Shown: positions 1 to 7,237 of the stretch, in pieces
How the letters are laid out: the number at the start of each line of letters is the position of its first letter
Position numbering within the stretch: position 1 is the first letter of the stretch
Assembly (NCBI GenBank): GCA_002305335.1
Contig: DBQR01000045.1
Span: forward strand, 25,168-50,394
From: Clostridiales bacterium UBA1389
GTDB lineage: Bacteria; Bacillota; Clostridia; Oscillospirales; CAG-382
Reading direction: 5' to 3'
DNA length: 25,227 nt
Translations under genes and position numbers: made by a program
The notes under the pieces: generated by a model
The model's database searches: none
Seen by the model: the letters and a program-made list of their open reading frames with translations, nothing else
Told to the model about the DNA's origin: nothing

Positions 1-114
1 GTCATTATTACTACACTGACCATTACCCGCAAACTCTATTCCGGTAATGTTTTCGCCGTCGGATGAAATTTTTATTGTCCCTACCGGGGAATTAAAACAG
101 CGGATGTATGTCAT
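1..114 (-). CDS. ogt: Methylated-DNA--protein-cysteine methyltransferase, N-terminal fragment (cut by window edge)
   Basis: Reading the minus strand from the ATG at 114 gives 38 codons without a stop, beginning MTYIRCFNSPVGTIKIS and continuing SDGENITGIEF. This matches the N-terminal domain of O6-alkylguanine-DNA alkyltransferases, which typically open with a short beta strand, a 'SPVG' turn, then 'SDG..L.G..F'. The family removes alkyl groups from O6-alkylguanine by transfer to an active-site cysteine in a PCHR motif. That motif lies in the missing C-terminal part, so catalytic competence cannot be judged. The start lies 5 bases after the stop of the upstream FAD oxidoreductase gene, with an AAGGG stretch just before the ATG, so it is probably the last visible gene of the rny operon. 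The assignment rests on a short fragment but the pattern is characteristic. Confidence 0.7.
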   Translation of the reverse strand, partial: MTYIRCFNSPVGTIKISSDGENITGIEFAGNGQCSNND

Positions 115-119
115 AACCC

Positions 120-1505
120 TTATTCTTTAAAGGTGGCGCCCTTGGCAATCATAAGCTGTCTTACCATACTTCCGTCGATTTCCTTTGCCTTTACGCCCTG
201 TTTTACCGCAATCGCTGAGGCTATTCCCGCCGCTTCCCCGGTGGAACGCACACTGCGCTGTATCCTTAAGGAGGACTGGGCAAGGAAATCCGACCCGAGA
301 CAGCGGCCGGCCACAAAGAGATTGTCAAAACCCTTAACCACAAGGCTGCGGAAGGGGATATCATACCAGGGCTTTCCGTCGTCAACGGGGGTTATCTTTT
401 GACCGAACTTTAAATTTTTACCGTGGATGTCCACCGGATAATTGTTCTGGCAGATGGTGTCGCCGAATTTTTTCTTTTCCAGCATTTCCTCGCCGGTAAG
501 CATATATTCGGCAACAATATGGCGGCTTTCCCTGATACCCACCATGGGGGCGATTTCCGAAATATAGGCGGAATCAAAGCCCTTCATGTATTTCTTATAG
601 AAATTAAGCTGCCTTAGTATAGCCGCCTTGCCGTCGGTCTGGGCCTTGGTGAGATGGACCGAATCGGTGCCGTCCACATATTCGAAAAATTCGGGATTGT
701 TAAAGGCAAGGGTATCGTTCCGGTTGGGGAGCTTGAACACCTGCCAGTAAACCTTGTCGTCCTCCACAAGATCGCCGTTGGTTATGGCTTTCTTAAACAG
801 ATCGGTTACCGCCCAGTCGTCGGTGGCGGTGCAGGCGGCGTAAACGACTTTTCCGTCATAGGACGCCCCCTTTGAAACCCCCGTGCGGGATATTTCCGAT
901 CTTATGAATTCGCCGAAGGTGGCAATATCCACCCCCGACAAAGTATATCTTAAGGATATGGGCTGGCATTTTCCCGTATCGGGGTTGCCCTTGGTGTATT
1001 CCGCCCCCGCAAGGACGGATACGTCCCCGTCGCCGGTGCAGTCGATAAAGACCTTACCTTCGATGACATATTCCCCGGATTTGGAAACGGTTATAATCCC
1101 TTTGATTTCCCCGTTTTCCTTGATAACCCCGGAAATAAAGTGATAGTACAGCAGCTTGACCCCCGTTTCCAGACAAAGCTGTTCGGAGGCAATACGCAGC
1201 ACCACCGGGTCGAACTGGTTGCCCGACGCATCTATGCCGTCAAGGACGGTCATTTTTTTATTAAGCTTATCCGTAATATAGGAACAGGAGGGGTTTCCGT
1301 CGATATGGGAATGCATCAACGGGGTGACCAGAGCGTTTCCCGCCGTACCTCCGAGGGAGCCGAACTGCTCCACAAGAATAACCGACATTCCTTCGTCGGC
1401 CGCCGCCACCGCGGCATGTACCCCTGCGGAACCGCCTCCGCATACCACCACGTCCGCTGTAAAGCGTACCGTAATTTCCTTTGAAGGAACAGTATAAGCT
1501 TTCAT
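120..1505 (-). CDS. FAD-dependent oxidoreductase (FAD_oxidored family)
   Basis: A 461-residue flavoprotein. The N-terminus has the Rossmann dinucleotide-binding fingerprint CGGGSAG (residues 22-28) and an acidic residue at the end of strand 2 (VILVE, about 46) that would bind the ribose, followed by GSLGGTAGNALVTP. A second flavin-contact segment, FIDCTGDGDVSVLAGAE, starts near 153. Close to the C-terminus, NLFVAGRCLGSDF (from about 395) and RSTGEAAG form the usual closing FAD-binding part of this family. Domain order and length fit the FAD_oxidored family (PF12831). Substrates of most members are unknown and none can be named here. No signal peptide or membrane segment is seen, so it should be cytoplasmic. 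It lies 33 bases downstream of yajC and its stop is 5 bases from the ogt start, indicating co-transcription. A GAAAGG stretch about 10 bases upstream supports the ATG at 1505. Confidence 0.85.
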   Translation of the reverse strand: MKAYTVPSKEITVRFTADVVVCGGGSAGVHAAVAAADEGMSVILVEQFGSLGGTAGNALVTPLMHSHIDGNPSCSYITDKLNKKMTVLDGIDASGNQFDPVVLRIASEQLCLETGVKLLYYHFISGVIKENGEIKGIITVSKSGEYVIEGKVFIDCTGDGDVSVLAGAEYTKGNPDTGKCQPISLRYTLSGVDIATFGEFIRSEISRTGVSKGASYDGKVVYAACTATDDWAVTDLFKKAITNGDLVEDDKVYWQVFKLPNRNDTLAFNNPEFFEYVDGTDSVHLTKAQTDGKAAILRQLNFYKKYMKGFDSAYISEIAPMVGIRESRHIVAEYMLTGEEMLEKKKFGDTICQNNYPVDIHGKNLKFGQKITPVDDGKPWYDIPFRSLVVKGFDNLFVAGRCLGSDFLAQSSLRIQRSVRSTGEAAGIASAIAVKQGVKAKEIDGSMVRQLMIAKGATFKE

Positions 1506-1538
1506 ATCAGTCTGTGCCTTTCGTTGTTTGTATAATAT

Positions 1539-1871
1539 TTAGTCGGCTTTCTGCTCAATAGACCGGACAGCCCATTTTTTAACCTGAACTCTTGTCTTGT
1601 CGCCGCTGGTTTCGATAAGGATATCGTCGTCCTTTACCGTAATGACCACGCCCACTATTCCGCCGACGGTGGTTATTACGTCCCCCCGTTCTATGCTGCT
1701 CCGCATGGATTCGGTTTCCCTTTGCTGCTTTTTCTGGGGTCTTAACACCAGAAAGTAAAATACCCCAATCAAAACGACGAAGGGAGCAAAGGTAAGCAGA
1801 ATTGTCCCTATGGAAGCGGTATTTCCGTCTGCCGGCGCTGAAGTTTCAAGTAATTGAAAGAGTCTGAACAT
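1539..1871 (-). CDS. yajC: Preprotein translocase accessory subunit YajC
   Basis: A 110-residue protein with one strongly hydrophobic segment (about 22-43) followed directly by the family hallmark RPQKKQQRE. A small basic and beta-rich cytoplasmic domain then follows (RGDVITTVGGIVGVV, DKTRVQVKKWAVRSI). Length, topology and motifs are typical of YajC, which associates with SecDF and the SecYEG channel and assists membrane protein insertion and export. In many bacteria yajC sits next to tgt or secDF. Here it lies between ymdB (15-base gap) and an FAD oxidoreductase, with neither tgt nor secDF in the window. Assignment is confident; why it sits in an RNA-decay operon is unknown. Confidence 0.93.
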   Translation of the reverse strand: MFRLFQLLETSAPADGNTASIGTILLTFAPFVVLIGVFYFLVLRPQKKQQRETESMRSSIERGDVITTVGGIVGVVITVKDDDILIETSGDKTRVQVKKWAVRSIEQKAD

Positions 1872-1886
1872 TGAATTTTTCCTTTC

Positions 1887-2681
1887 CTAAACATGTTTGA
1901 TTCGTTTTACTCCGACACAGCGTTTCTGAAGGACATCCACCTCGAACAAAACGCCGTTTATTTCTACTTTTCCCGAAATCCGTTCAAAACGTTCGTGAAC
2001 GCCGCTGATGAATTTATTAACCACAGTTTCGGCCTTAACCCCTAAAACCGTACCCTCCCTTACGCCGCACATGCCTATGTCGGTTATATAGCCCGTCCCC
2101 TTGGGGAGGAGGGTTTCGTCTGCGGTGGGTATATGGGTATGGGTGCCGTATATGCAGTGGATTCGTCCGTCAAACCAAAGACCGAAGGCGGTTTTTTCAC
2201 TGGTGGCTTCCCCGTGGAAGTCGGCGACGGCAAGGTCGTACTTCCCTTCGTTTTCCTTTAATATCCTGTCAACGCAGACAAAGGGGTTGTCCGCCGGCGG
2301 CATAAACACCTGACCGGCTACGTTGATTACAAGGATTCTTAACCCGGAAACGCTTTGAATTACGGTGTACCCCCTTCCGGGACAAAGGGGAGGGAAGTTT
2401 GCCGGACGGAGAAGATAGGGGTTCTCATCAAGCATTGAATATATTTCCTTAAGGTTTATGGTGTGGTTGCCGCCGGTTATCACGTCGGCTCCGCCGTCTA
2501 ACAGCATTTTTGCCGAATAAACGTCAAGGCCGTTGTACTCCGAGGTATTTTCCCCGTTTACCAGCACTACATCCGCATTAAGCTCGCTTTTTATCTTAAA
2601 AAGCTCGCCTGCAACCCTTTCTACTCCGGATTTCCCCACCACGTCCCCTAAGGCAAGGATTCGTATAATATTATTTTGCAT
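1887..2681 (-). CDS. ymdB: YmdB family metallophosphoesterase
   Basis: A 264-residue calcineurin-like phosphoesterase of the YmdB (TIGR00282) family. Metal and phosphate ligand motifs appear in the family order: GDVVG (12-16, D13), NGEN (42-45), GGNHT (70-74), DFHGEAT (154-160) and THTHIPTAD (180-188). Bacillus subtilis YmdB hydrolyses 2',3'-cyclic nucleotides and affects biofilm formation and mRNA levels. The start codon overlaps the 3' end of rny by 11 bases (2671-2681), so translation is likely coupled. The rny-ymdB order is conserved in many Firmicutes and links this phosphodiesterase to RNA turnover. The usual GNHTWD motif reads GNHTIN here, a small deviation of uncertain importance. No signal peptide; cytoplasmic. 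Confidence 0.93.
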   Translation of the reverse strand: MQNNIIRILALGDVVGKSGVERVAGELFKIKSELNADVVLVNGENTSEYNGLDVYSAKMLLDGGADVITGGNHTINLKEIYSMLDENPYLLRPANFPPLCPGRGYTVIQSVSGLRILVINVAGQVFMPPADNPFVCVDRILKENEGKYDLAVADFHGEATSEKTAFGLWFDGRIHCIYGTHTHIPTADETLLPKGTGYITDIGMCGVREGTVLGVKAETVVNKFISGVHERFERISGKVEINGVLFEVDVLQKRCVGVKRIKHV

Positions 2682-4221
2682 ATTCGAAGGCTCTGGTTTC
2701 CCGTATCATATGAATTTTAATCTGACCGGGGTATTCCAGCTCGGATTCGATCTTTTTGGAAATGTCCTTTGCAAGGAAAACCATCTTGTCGTCGGAAACA
2801 TCCTCCGGCTTAACCATTATGCGGATTTCCCGTCCGGCCTGAATGGCAAAGGATTTTTCAATCCCTTCAAAGGAGTTGGCGATTTCCTCAAGCTTCTGAA
2901 GTCTCTTTATATAATTTTCAAGATTTTCCCGTCTTGCGCCGGGACGTGCCGCCGATATGGCGTCGGCAGCCTGAACTATAACCGCTATATATGTCGAAGG
3001 CTCAACGTCGCCGTGATGGGATTCGATGGCGTGGATGACTTCTTTGTGTTCCCTGTATTTTTTGGCAAGCTCAACGCCTATCGCCACATGGCTGCCGTCC
3101 ACCTCATGGGTCATGGCTTTGCCGATGTCGTGCAGCAACCCCGCCCTTTTGGCAAGGTTGGCGTCAAGGCCCAGCTCGCTGGCAATCATACCCGATATAA
3201 GGGCAACCTCAACGGAATGTCTCAATACGTTCTGGCCGTAGCTGGTGCGGAATTTAAGTCTTCCCAGCAGCTTGACCAGTTCGTGATTAATACCGTGGAC
3301 GCCGGCTTCAAAGGTGGCCTGTTCCCCTTCCCGCTTAATGATGGCTTCCACTTCTTTTTTGGACTTTTCCACCATTTCTTCGATTCTTGCCGGATGTATC
3401 CGTCCGTCGGTAACGAGTTTTTCAAGGGTAAGCCTTGCGATTTCCCGTCTTATGGGGTCGAAGGTGGAAATGGTTATGGCCTCCGGCGTGTCGTCTATTA
3501 TAAGGTCAACGCCTGTCAAAGTTTCAATGGAACGGATATTCCGCCCTTCCCGTCCGATTATTCTCCCCTTCATTTCGTCGTTGGGGAGGTCCACCACCGA
3601 TACGGTGGCTTCGGCGACGGAGTCGGATGCGCAGCGCTGAATGGCAAGGGTTATTATTTCCTTTGCCTTTTCGTCGGCGTTTTCCTTCAGTTCTTTTTCA
3701 ATGTCCGACAGTTTCTGCGCCATTTCATGGCGGGTTTCCTCCTCCACCCGGCGTAACAGTTCCGCCTTGGCTTCTTCGGTTGTAAGGGAGGAAATCTTCT
3801 GTAATTCATCAAGCTGCTGTACTTTGATGTTTTCGATTTCGGCGCGTATGTTTTCGTTTTGCTTTATTTTGTCGTTCAGCAGCTCATCTTTTTTGTCAAG
3901 GGCCTCCATTTTGTTGTCAAGGTGTTCTTCCTTTTGAAGAACCCGCTTTTCGAGCCGCTGTAAATCGTTTCTTCTTTCCCTTAACTCCCTTTCGTTTTCG
4001 TTCTTGATTATTAATGATTCTTCTTTAGCTTCGAGTAAAGCCTCTTTCTTTTTGGTTTCCGCCGTCTTTTCGGCCTCGTCTATAAGACGTTTGGCTTCCA
4101 CTTCCGCCGATTTAATTGTTTTTTCCGCAATTTTCTTTCTGAAAGCGATTCCGCCGTAAAAGGAAAGAAAGCCAACGACAATAACTATTGCCGACACTAT
4201 TAGGTATTCAGTTAAACCCAT
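2671..4221 (-). CDS. rny: Ribonuclease Y
   Basis: A 516-residue protein with the full RNase Y architecture. It has an N-terminal membrane anchor (about 5-25), a long charged coiled coil (about 30-200, rich in E/K/R), a KH RNA-binding domain with the GxxG loop IIGREGRNIR (221-230), and an HD metal-dependent phosphohydrolase domain. The HD pair is in GLLHDIGKAM (H364, D365) and a further HH lies in ESHHGD (400-405). RNase Y is the membrane-bound endonuclease that starts bulk mRNA decay in many Firmicutes. Length and ending (IKIHMIRETRAFEYAK) are standard. It is the first gene of the minus-strand operon. The AGGAGG to ATG spacing of 12 bases is longer than usual, and both elements lie inside a predicted hairpin described separately. 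A promoter about 135 bases upstream is also listed. Confidence 0.97.
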   Translation of the reverse strand: MGLTEYLIVSAIVIVVGFLSFYGGIAFRKKIAEKTIKSAEVEAKRLIDEAEKTAETKKKEALLEAKEESLIIKNENERELRERRNDLQRLEKRVLQKEEHLDNKMEALDKKDELLNDKIKQNENIRAEIENIKVQQLDELQKISSLTTEEAKAELLRRVEEETRHEMAQKLSDIEKELKENADEKAKEIITLAIQRCASDSVAEATVSVVDLPNDEMKGRIIGREGRNIRSIETLTGVDLIIDDTPEAITISTFDPIRREIARLTLEKLVTDGRIHPARIEEMVEKSKKEVEAIIKREGEQATFEAGVHGINHELVKLLGRLKFRTSYGQNVLRHSVEVALISGMIASELGLDANLAKRAGLLHDIGKAMTHEVDGSHVAIGVELAKKYREHKEVIHAIESHHGDVEPSTYIAVIVQAADAISAARPGARRENLENYIKRLQKLEEIANSFEGIEKSFAIQAGREIRIMVKPEDVSDDKMVFLAKDISKKIESELEYPGQIKIHMIRETRAFEYAK

Positions 4222-4258
4222 AGATTTTAATATCCTCCTTGTATATATTAAATCTATG
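4219..4258 (-). promoter_or_regulatory. RNA hairpin holding the rny ribosome binding site in its loop and the start codon in its stem
   Basis: In the rny transcript, CAUAGAUUU (from 4258) pairs perfectly with AAAUCUAUG (ending at 4219), and after a one-base bulge (4228) five more A-U pairs continue the stem. The apical loop (4234-4244) contains the whole AGGAGG, and the last three bases of the stem are the rny AUG itself. This accounts for the long 12-base spacing between ribosome binding site and start. The pairing is read directly from the sequence. That it regulates translation or mRNA stability is inference, and no folding energy was computed. Confidence 0.7.
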
Positions 4259-4355
4259 TCCCCCGCTTTTGAAAAAAGTATATGATAAAAACAAAATCTA
4301 TATTAAGATATACGGGATATGCAGTACAAAAGAGGAGAACATAAGATATCAAGAT

Positions 4356-4384
4356 ATTATACTACACCAATATAAGGCTGTAAA
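4356..4384 (-). promoter_or_regulatory. Promoter of the rny operon (sigma-A type)
   Basis: On the minus strand TTTACA (4384-4379) and TATAAT (4361-4356) are separated by exactly 17 bases, a near-consensus vegetative promoter. Transcription would begin near 4349, leaving a leader of roughly 128 bases before the rny start. That leader is long enough to hold the hairpin at 4219-4258 and further structure. Confidence 0.65.
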
Positions 4385-4602
4385 GTCAAATAATTTAATT
4401 TTAATAAAATTTACATTTATAAAGAAACGCAGAAATTTTGATGTTTTAATATGTTTTTTAGGTTTATTATGTATGTTTTATAAAGTTTAAGCCTGATTGT
4501 CTGAAATGATATCCCGATACAGGAAGCGAAAAAGTGATTTTTATAAAAGGCAGGACAATAAACCCTTAAACAAATGAAAAATCAAAAAATATAAATAAAA
4601 AT

Positions 4603-4628
4603 AAAAACCCGGTTGGTTCCGGGTTTTT
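4603..4628 (-). terminator. Intrinsic terminator downstream of ackA (looks bidirectional)
   Basis: A 10-base-pair perfect stem, AAAAACCCGG (4603-4612) with CCGGGTTTTT (4619-4628), encloses the 6-base loop TTGGTT. On the minus strand it is followed by a T-rich tail (complement of the A-rich stretch upstream of 4603), 9 bases after the ackA stop. On the plus strand the second arm runs into six T, so the element could also stop transcription in that direction. Confidence 0.9.
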
Positions 4629-4636
4629 TGCTTAAT

Positions 4637-5851
4637 TCAGCTGTCAATATGCTTTTTGTATATTTCCATTGTGTCCGAGGCAATCAGAAGTTCCTCGTTG
4701 GTCTGGATAACACATACCTTAACCTTTGAATCCGGGGTGGATATAAGTCCCGGTTCGGGGAGCTTCTTGCCGATTTTATTCAGTTCGGGGTCAATCTTTA
4801 TGCCTAAATAGTCCATATCGGCGCAGACGTCCTCCCTAAGGCGGGAGTTGTTTTCCCCTATGCCGGCGGTAAAGATTATGGCGTCAACCCCGTTTAGGGA
4901 AGCGGCATAGGCGCCTATATACTTCTTGATGTCGTAAATCAGAATGTCATAGGCTAACTTTGCCCGCTTGTTTCCTCCGTCCATTGCGGCGGTGAGCTCC
5001 CGCATATCCGAAGAAACGCCGGATACCCCCAAAAGTCCGCATTTTTTATTCATCCAGCTCTGCATATCCTTTGGGGCGATATTTTCCTTTTCCATAATAA
5101 AGGGGATTATGGCCGGGTCAACCCCGCCGCAGCGGGACCCCATTATAATTCCGTCAAGGGGGGTAAAGCCCATGCTGGTGTCAATGACCTTTCCGTCCTT
5201 TATTGCGGAAATCGAGGAACCGTTGCCGAGGTGGCAGGATATTATTTTTGTGCCCTCCGCCCTGCCGCCGAGATATTCTATGCATTTCCGGGAAACATAC
5301 CTGTGACTGGTGCCGTGGAAACCGTAGCGGCGGATGGAATATTTCTGGTACAGCTCATAGGGTATAGGGTAGATATAGGATTTTTCGGGCATTGTCTGGT
5401 GGAAGGCGGTGTCTATAACCAGTACCTGAGGGGTGTCGGGCATAACCGCCATACAGCCCCTAATCCCCAAAAGGTGGGGTACGGTGTGAAGGGGAGCCAA
5501 ATCAACGCATTGTTCCAGTTTCTGCAAAACCTCGTCGTTTACCTTCACCGATTCCACAAGCCAGGGACCCCCCTGAACTATCCGGTGCCCTACGGCGGAT
5601 ATCTGATTCATTGATTCAAGACAGCCGTGGTCCGGGTTTATCAGGGCGTCCACCACCATTTTGGTGGCTTCCGCATGGGTGGGTATGTGGGTTTTAACAT
5701 CATACAGCTTTCCGTTGGATTCGTGTTTCATATGACCTCCGGGGATGCCTATGCATTCGCATATCCCCTTGGCCTTTACCTCTCTGGTATCCATGTCGAA
5801 AAGCTGGTATTTTAATGACGAGCTTCCCGCATTTACGACGAGAATATACAT
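4637..5851 (-). CDS. ackA: Acetate kinase
   Basis: A 404-residue ASKHA-fold kinase that interconverts acetate + ATP and acetyl phosphate + ADP, the last step of acetate-forming fermentation. The start MYILVVNAGSSSLKYQLFDM is the family signature. A longer frame begins at 5887, but the ATG at 5851 matches the family start and has AAAGGAG 8 bases upstream. Other landmarks are GHRIVQGG (about 88-95, holding R90), VIDTAFHQTMP (about 145-155, D148), YGFHGTSHRYVS (176-187), CHLGNGSS, MGSRCGGVDP (about R240), and FTAGIGENN (327-335). The usual HRVVHGGE reads HRIVQGGP and the usual APLHNP reads APLHTV. These changes sit near the acetate and phosphate site, but the rest of the active site is present. 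No phosphotransacetylase gene (pta) is adjacent within the window. A terminator lies 9 bases downstream. Confidence 0.97.
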   Translation of the reverse strand: MYILVVNAGSSSLKYQLFDMDTREVKAKGICECIGIPGGHMKHESNGKLYDVKTHIPTHAEATKMVVDALINPDHGCLESMNQISAVGHRIVQGGPWLVESVKVNDEVLQKLEQCVDLAPLHTVPHLLGIRGCMAVMPDTPQVLVIDTAFHQTMPEKSYIYPIPYELYQKYSIRRYGFHGTSHRYVSRKCIEYLGGRAEGTKIISCHLGNGSSISAIKDGKVIDTSMGFTPLDGIIMGSRCGGVDPAIIPFIMEKENIAPKDMQSWMNKKCGLLGVSGVSSDMRELTAAMDGGNKRAKLAYDILIYDIKKYIGAYAASLNGVDAIIFTAGIGENNSRLREDVCADMDYLGIKIDPELNKIGKKLPEPGLISTPDSKVKVCVIQTNEELLIASDTMEIYKKHIDS

Positions 5852-5918
5852 TTTTCCTACTCCTTTAATATATGCTTTTATTAACAATCAGATTATTTAC
5901 TTTAAGAAACGGTTTATT

Positions 5919-5955
5919 CAGGCAATCTTTATAATTAAGACCAGCTGATTGCCTG
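5919..5955. repeat. 9-bp inverted repeat (candidate operator) flanking the ackA promoter
   Basis: CAGGCAATC (5919-5927) and GATTGCCTG (5947-5955) are perfect inverted copies separated by 19 bases. The right arm touches the predicted ackA -35 box and the left arm falls near the predicted transcription start. Since the right arm lies upstream of the predicted start, it would not be in the transcript. The repeat therefore looks like a DNA site for a dimeric or looping regulator rather than an RNA hairpin. The regulator is unknown. Confidence 0.55.
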
Positions 5956-5959
5956 TCAA
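5931..5959 (-). promoter_or_regulatory. Promoter of ackA
   Basis: On the minus strand a perfect TTGACA (5959-5954) is followed after 17 bases by AATTAT (5936-5931), a weak -10 match. Transcription would start near 5923, giving a leader of about 70 bases before the ackA ATG at 5851. The strong -35 with a weak -10 and a surrounding inverted repeat suggests regulated expression (inference). Confidence 0.5.
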
Positions 5960-5967
5960 GAATTTCC

Positions 5968-5996
5968 TTGACTTTTCAAACCCCGGATATTATACT
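5968..5996 (+). promoter_or_regulatory. Promoter of tmcAL
   Basis: TTGACT (5968-5973) and TATACT (5991-5996) are spaced by exactly 17 bases, close to the sigma-A consensus. Transcription would begin near 6003, leaving a leader of about 87 bases. The -35 box lies only 8 bases from the -35 box of the divergent ackA promoter, so the two are back to back. Confidence 0.65.
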
Positions 5997-6005
5997 TCAA
6001 GTATA
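5991..6005. repeat. 15-bp palindrome over the tmcAL -10 box
   Basis: TATACTT-C-AAGTATA is a perfect 7-1-7 inverted repeat that begins at the -10 hexamer and ends at the predicted start of transcription. Such a position would suit a repressor site, but the repeat is AT-rich and short, so chance is possible. Confidence 0.4.
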
Positions 6006-6089
6006 GGCAAAATGCAAGGACTTTTACCTTAAAATTGCGGATATATCAACATTAATTTATATTTTTCACATAAAAGGGGGAAGGTCAGT

Positions 6090-7229
6090 ATGACAACGGC
6101 TTTTGTTATTTCGGAATTCAATCCCTTCCACCACGGGCATAAGTACCTTATCGATGCCCTTCACCGGGATTTTGACAATGTGGTTTGTATCATGTCGGGG
6201 AACTCGGTTCAGCGGGGGGAATCCGCCTGCGCCGAAAAATATATCCGGGCAAAGATTGCGGTCTTAAACGGGGCGAACCTGGTGTTTGAGCTCCCCTTTC
6301 CCTTCTGCTCCCTTGCCGCTTCGGAATTTGCCAAGGCCGGGGTGTTTCTGGCGAACGCTTTGGGGTGTAACAATCTTGCTTTCGGCGTGGAGGCCGAAGG
6401 GCAGGACGTGGCGAAAGCCGCCGAAATACTCTATGACAGAAACGCCATAAGCAATTATATCAAACTCCACCCCAAGCTGTCCTACCCCAAAGCCGCCCTT
6501 GAAATGATCAAAGAGGAATTTAAGGAAAGGGCGGATATTATCGAAAAGCCCAACAATATTTTGGGGGCGGAATACATCAACGCCATAAGAACCTGGGATT
6601 TCGATATAAAACCCGTTTTTATAAAGCGGGAAAAAGAATTTGCCTCCTCGTCGGAAATAAGAAAGGTTCTGTATGAGAATTTTGATTCAGGGCTTGAAAT
6701 GCTCCCCGAAGAGACCAAAAGCATATTGAAAGATGTCCCCCTTTGGGATTATACAAGGCTTGACGCAGCAATCCTTGCCGCCATACGCCTTACAAAGGGA
6801 GCCGGGGATTTCTACGGAATAGATACCGGAGGTTTAAGAAAAATCTATTCCGCCGCCCTTGTTTCTTCGTCCGTAAAGGAGCTCTGCGAAAAAAGCGTTT
6901 CGGCAAACCTTACCTATGCCCGGATCCGCCGTACTTTGCTTTATGTGCTGCTTAATGTGGGGAAGGAATACCGCTACCGGGGGAAGGGCACCAAAACCCC
7001 GTCCTACGCCCTGGTGCTTGCCGCCGACCGGACAGGGCGGGAATACCTGTCAAAGGAAAAGAAAAACTTTACCGTCCCCGTTATTACAAAACCCGCGGAT
7101 TTCATAAAGGAAAATGAAAACATAATATACGACTTTGAATTTTCCCTTTCCGCCGACCGGGTACTTTCCATAGCCTCGGGCAAAAGCGGGGAATACAACC
7201 CCTTGAAAATGACGCCGTTTATGAAATGA
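6090..7229 (+). CDS. tmcAL: tRNA(Met) cytidine acetate ligase (TmcAL/YlbM family)
   Basis: A 379-residue nucleotidyltransferase-fold protein. The N-terminus MTTAFVISEFNPFHHGHKYL carries the HxGH nucleotide-binding motif (residues 14-17), followed by IMSGNSVQRGESACAEKYIRA and LPFPFCSLAASEFA, all characteristic of YlbM/TmcAL. In Bacillus subtilis this enzyme uses ATP and free acetate to form N4-acetylcytidine at the wobble position of elongator tRNA(Met), through an acetyl-adenylate intermediate. A GGGGGAAGG purine run just upstream supports the start. It is divergent from acetate kinase, which produces or consumes the same acetate pool. YlbM-type genes are often near pta/ackA in Clostridia (recollection of common synteny, not checked). 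The stop overlaps an alternative ATG of the next gene. Function by family is well supported; the tRNA target here is inferred. Confidence 0.9.
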   Translation: MTTAFVISEFNPFHHGHKYLIDALHRDFDNVVCIMSGNSVQRGESACAEKYIRAKIAVLNGANLVFELPFPFCSLAASEFAKAGVFLANALGCNNLAFGVEAEGQDVAKAAEILYDRNAISNYIKLHPKLSYPKAALEMIKEEFKERADIIEKPNNILGAEYINAIRTWDFDIKPVFIKREKEFASSSEIRKVLYENFDSGLEMLPEETKSILKDVPLWDYTRLDAAILAAIRLTKGAGDFYGIDTGGLRKIYSAALVSSSVKELCEKSVSANLTYARIRRTLLYVLLNVGKEYRYRGKGTKTPSYALVLAADRTGREYLSKEKKNFTVPVITKPADFIKENENIIYDFEFSLSADRVLSIASGKSGEYNPLKMTPFMK

Positions 7230-7237
7230 GGGGTAAA

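Larger units (their letters stand above)
4222..4636. other. 415-base AT-rich intergenic region between ackA and rny
   Basis: This gap holds the rny leader and hairpin (4222-4349), the rny promoter (4356-4384), and at its far end the ackA terminator (4603-4628). Between about 4385 and 4600 the sequence is strongly AT-rich. I see no convincing gene, tRNA or riboswitch consensus there. An 83-codon open frame on the plus strand (4239-4490) starts at TTG, lacks a ribosome binding site, and runs through the rny leader and promoter, so it is not called. Confidence 0.6.

Noticed and set aside
2533..3756. A 407-codon open frame on the plus strand, antisense to ymdB and rny
   Set aside because: The opposite strand encodes clear YmdB and RNase Y with all motifs. 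The antisense product is Phe/Gly-rich with no recognisable domain, as expected from a mirrored frame.
4239..4490. An 83-codon plus-strand open frame between rny and ackA
   Set aside because: It starts at TTG without a ribosome binding site, is AT-driven and Lys/Ile-rich, and covers the rny leader and promoter.
5231..5614. A 127-codon plus-strand open frame within ackA
   Set aside because: Antisense to the conserved acetate kinase core; no motif or ribosome binding site.
6012..6032. A 6-codon open frame (MQGLLP) in the tmcAL leader, possible leader peptide
   Set aside because: Too short, without a clear ribosome binding site or attenuator structure downstream.
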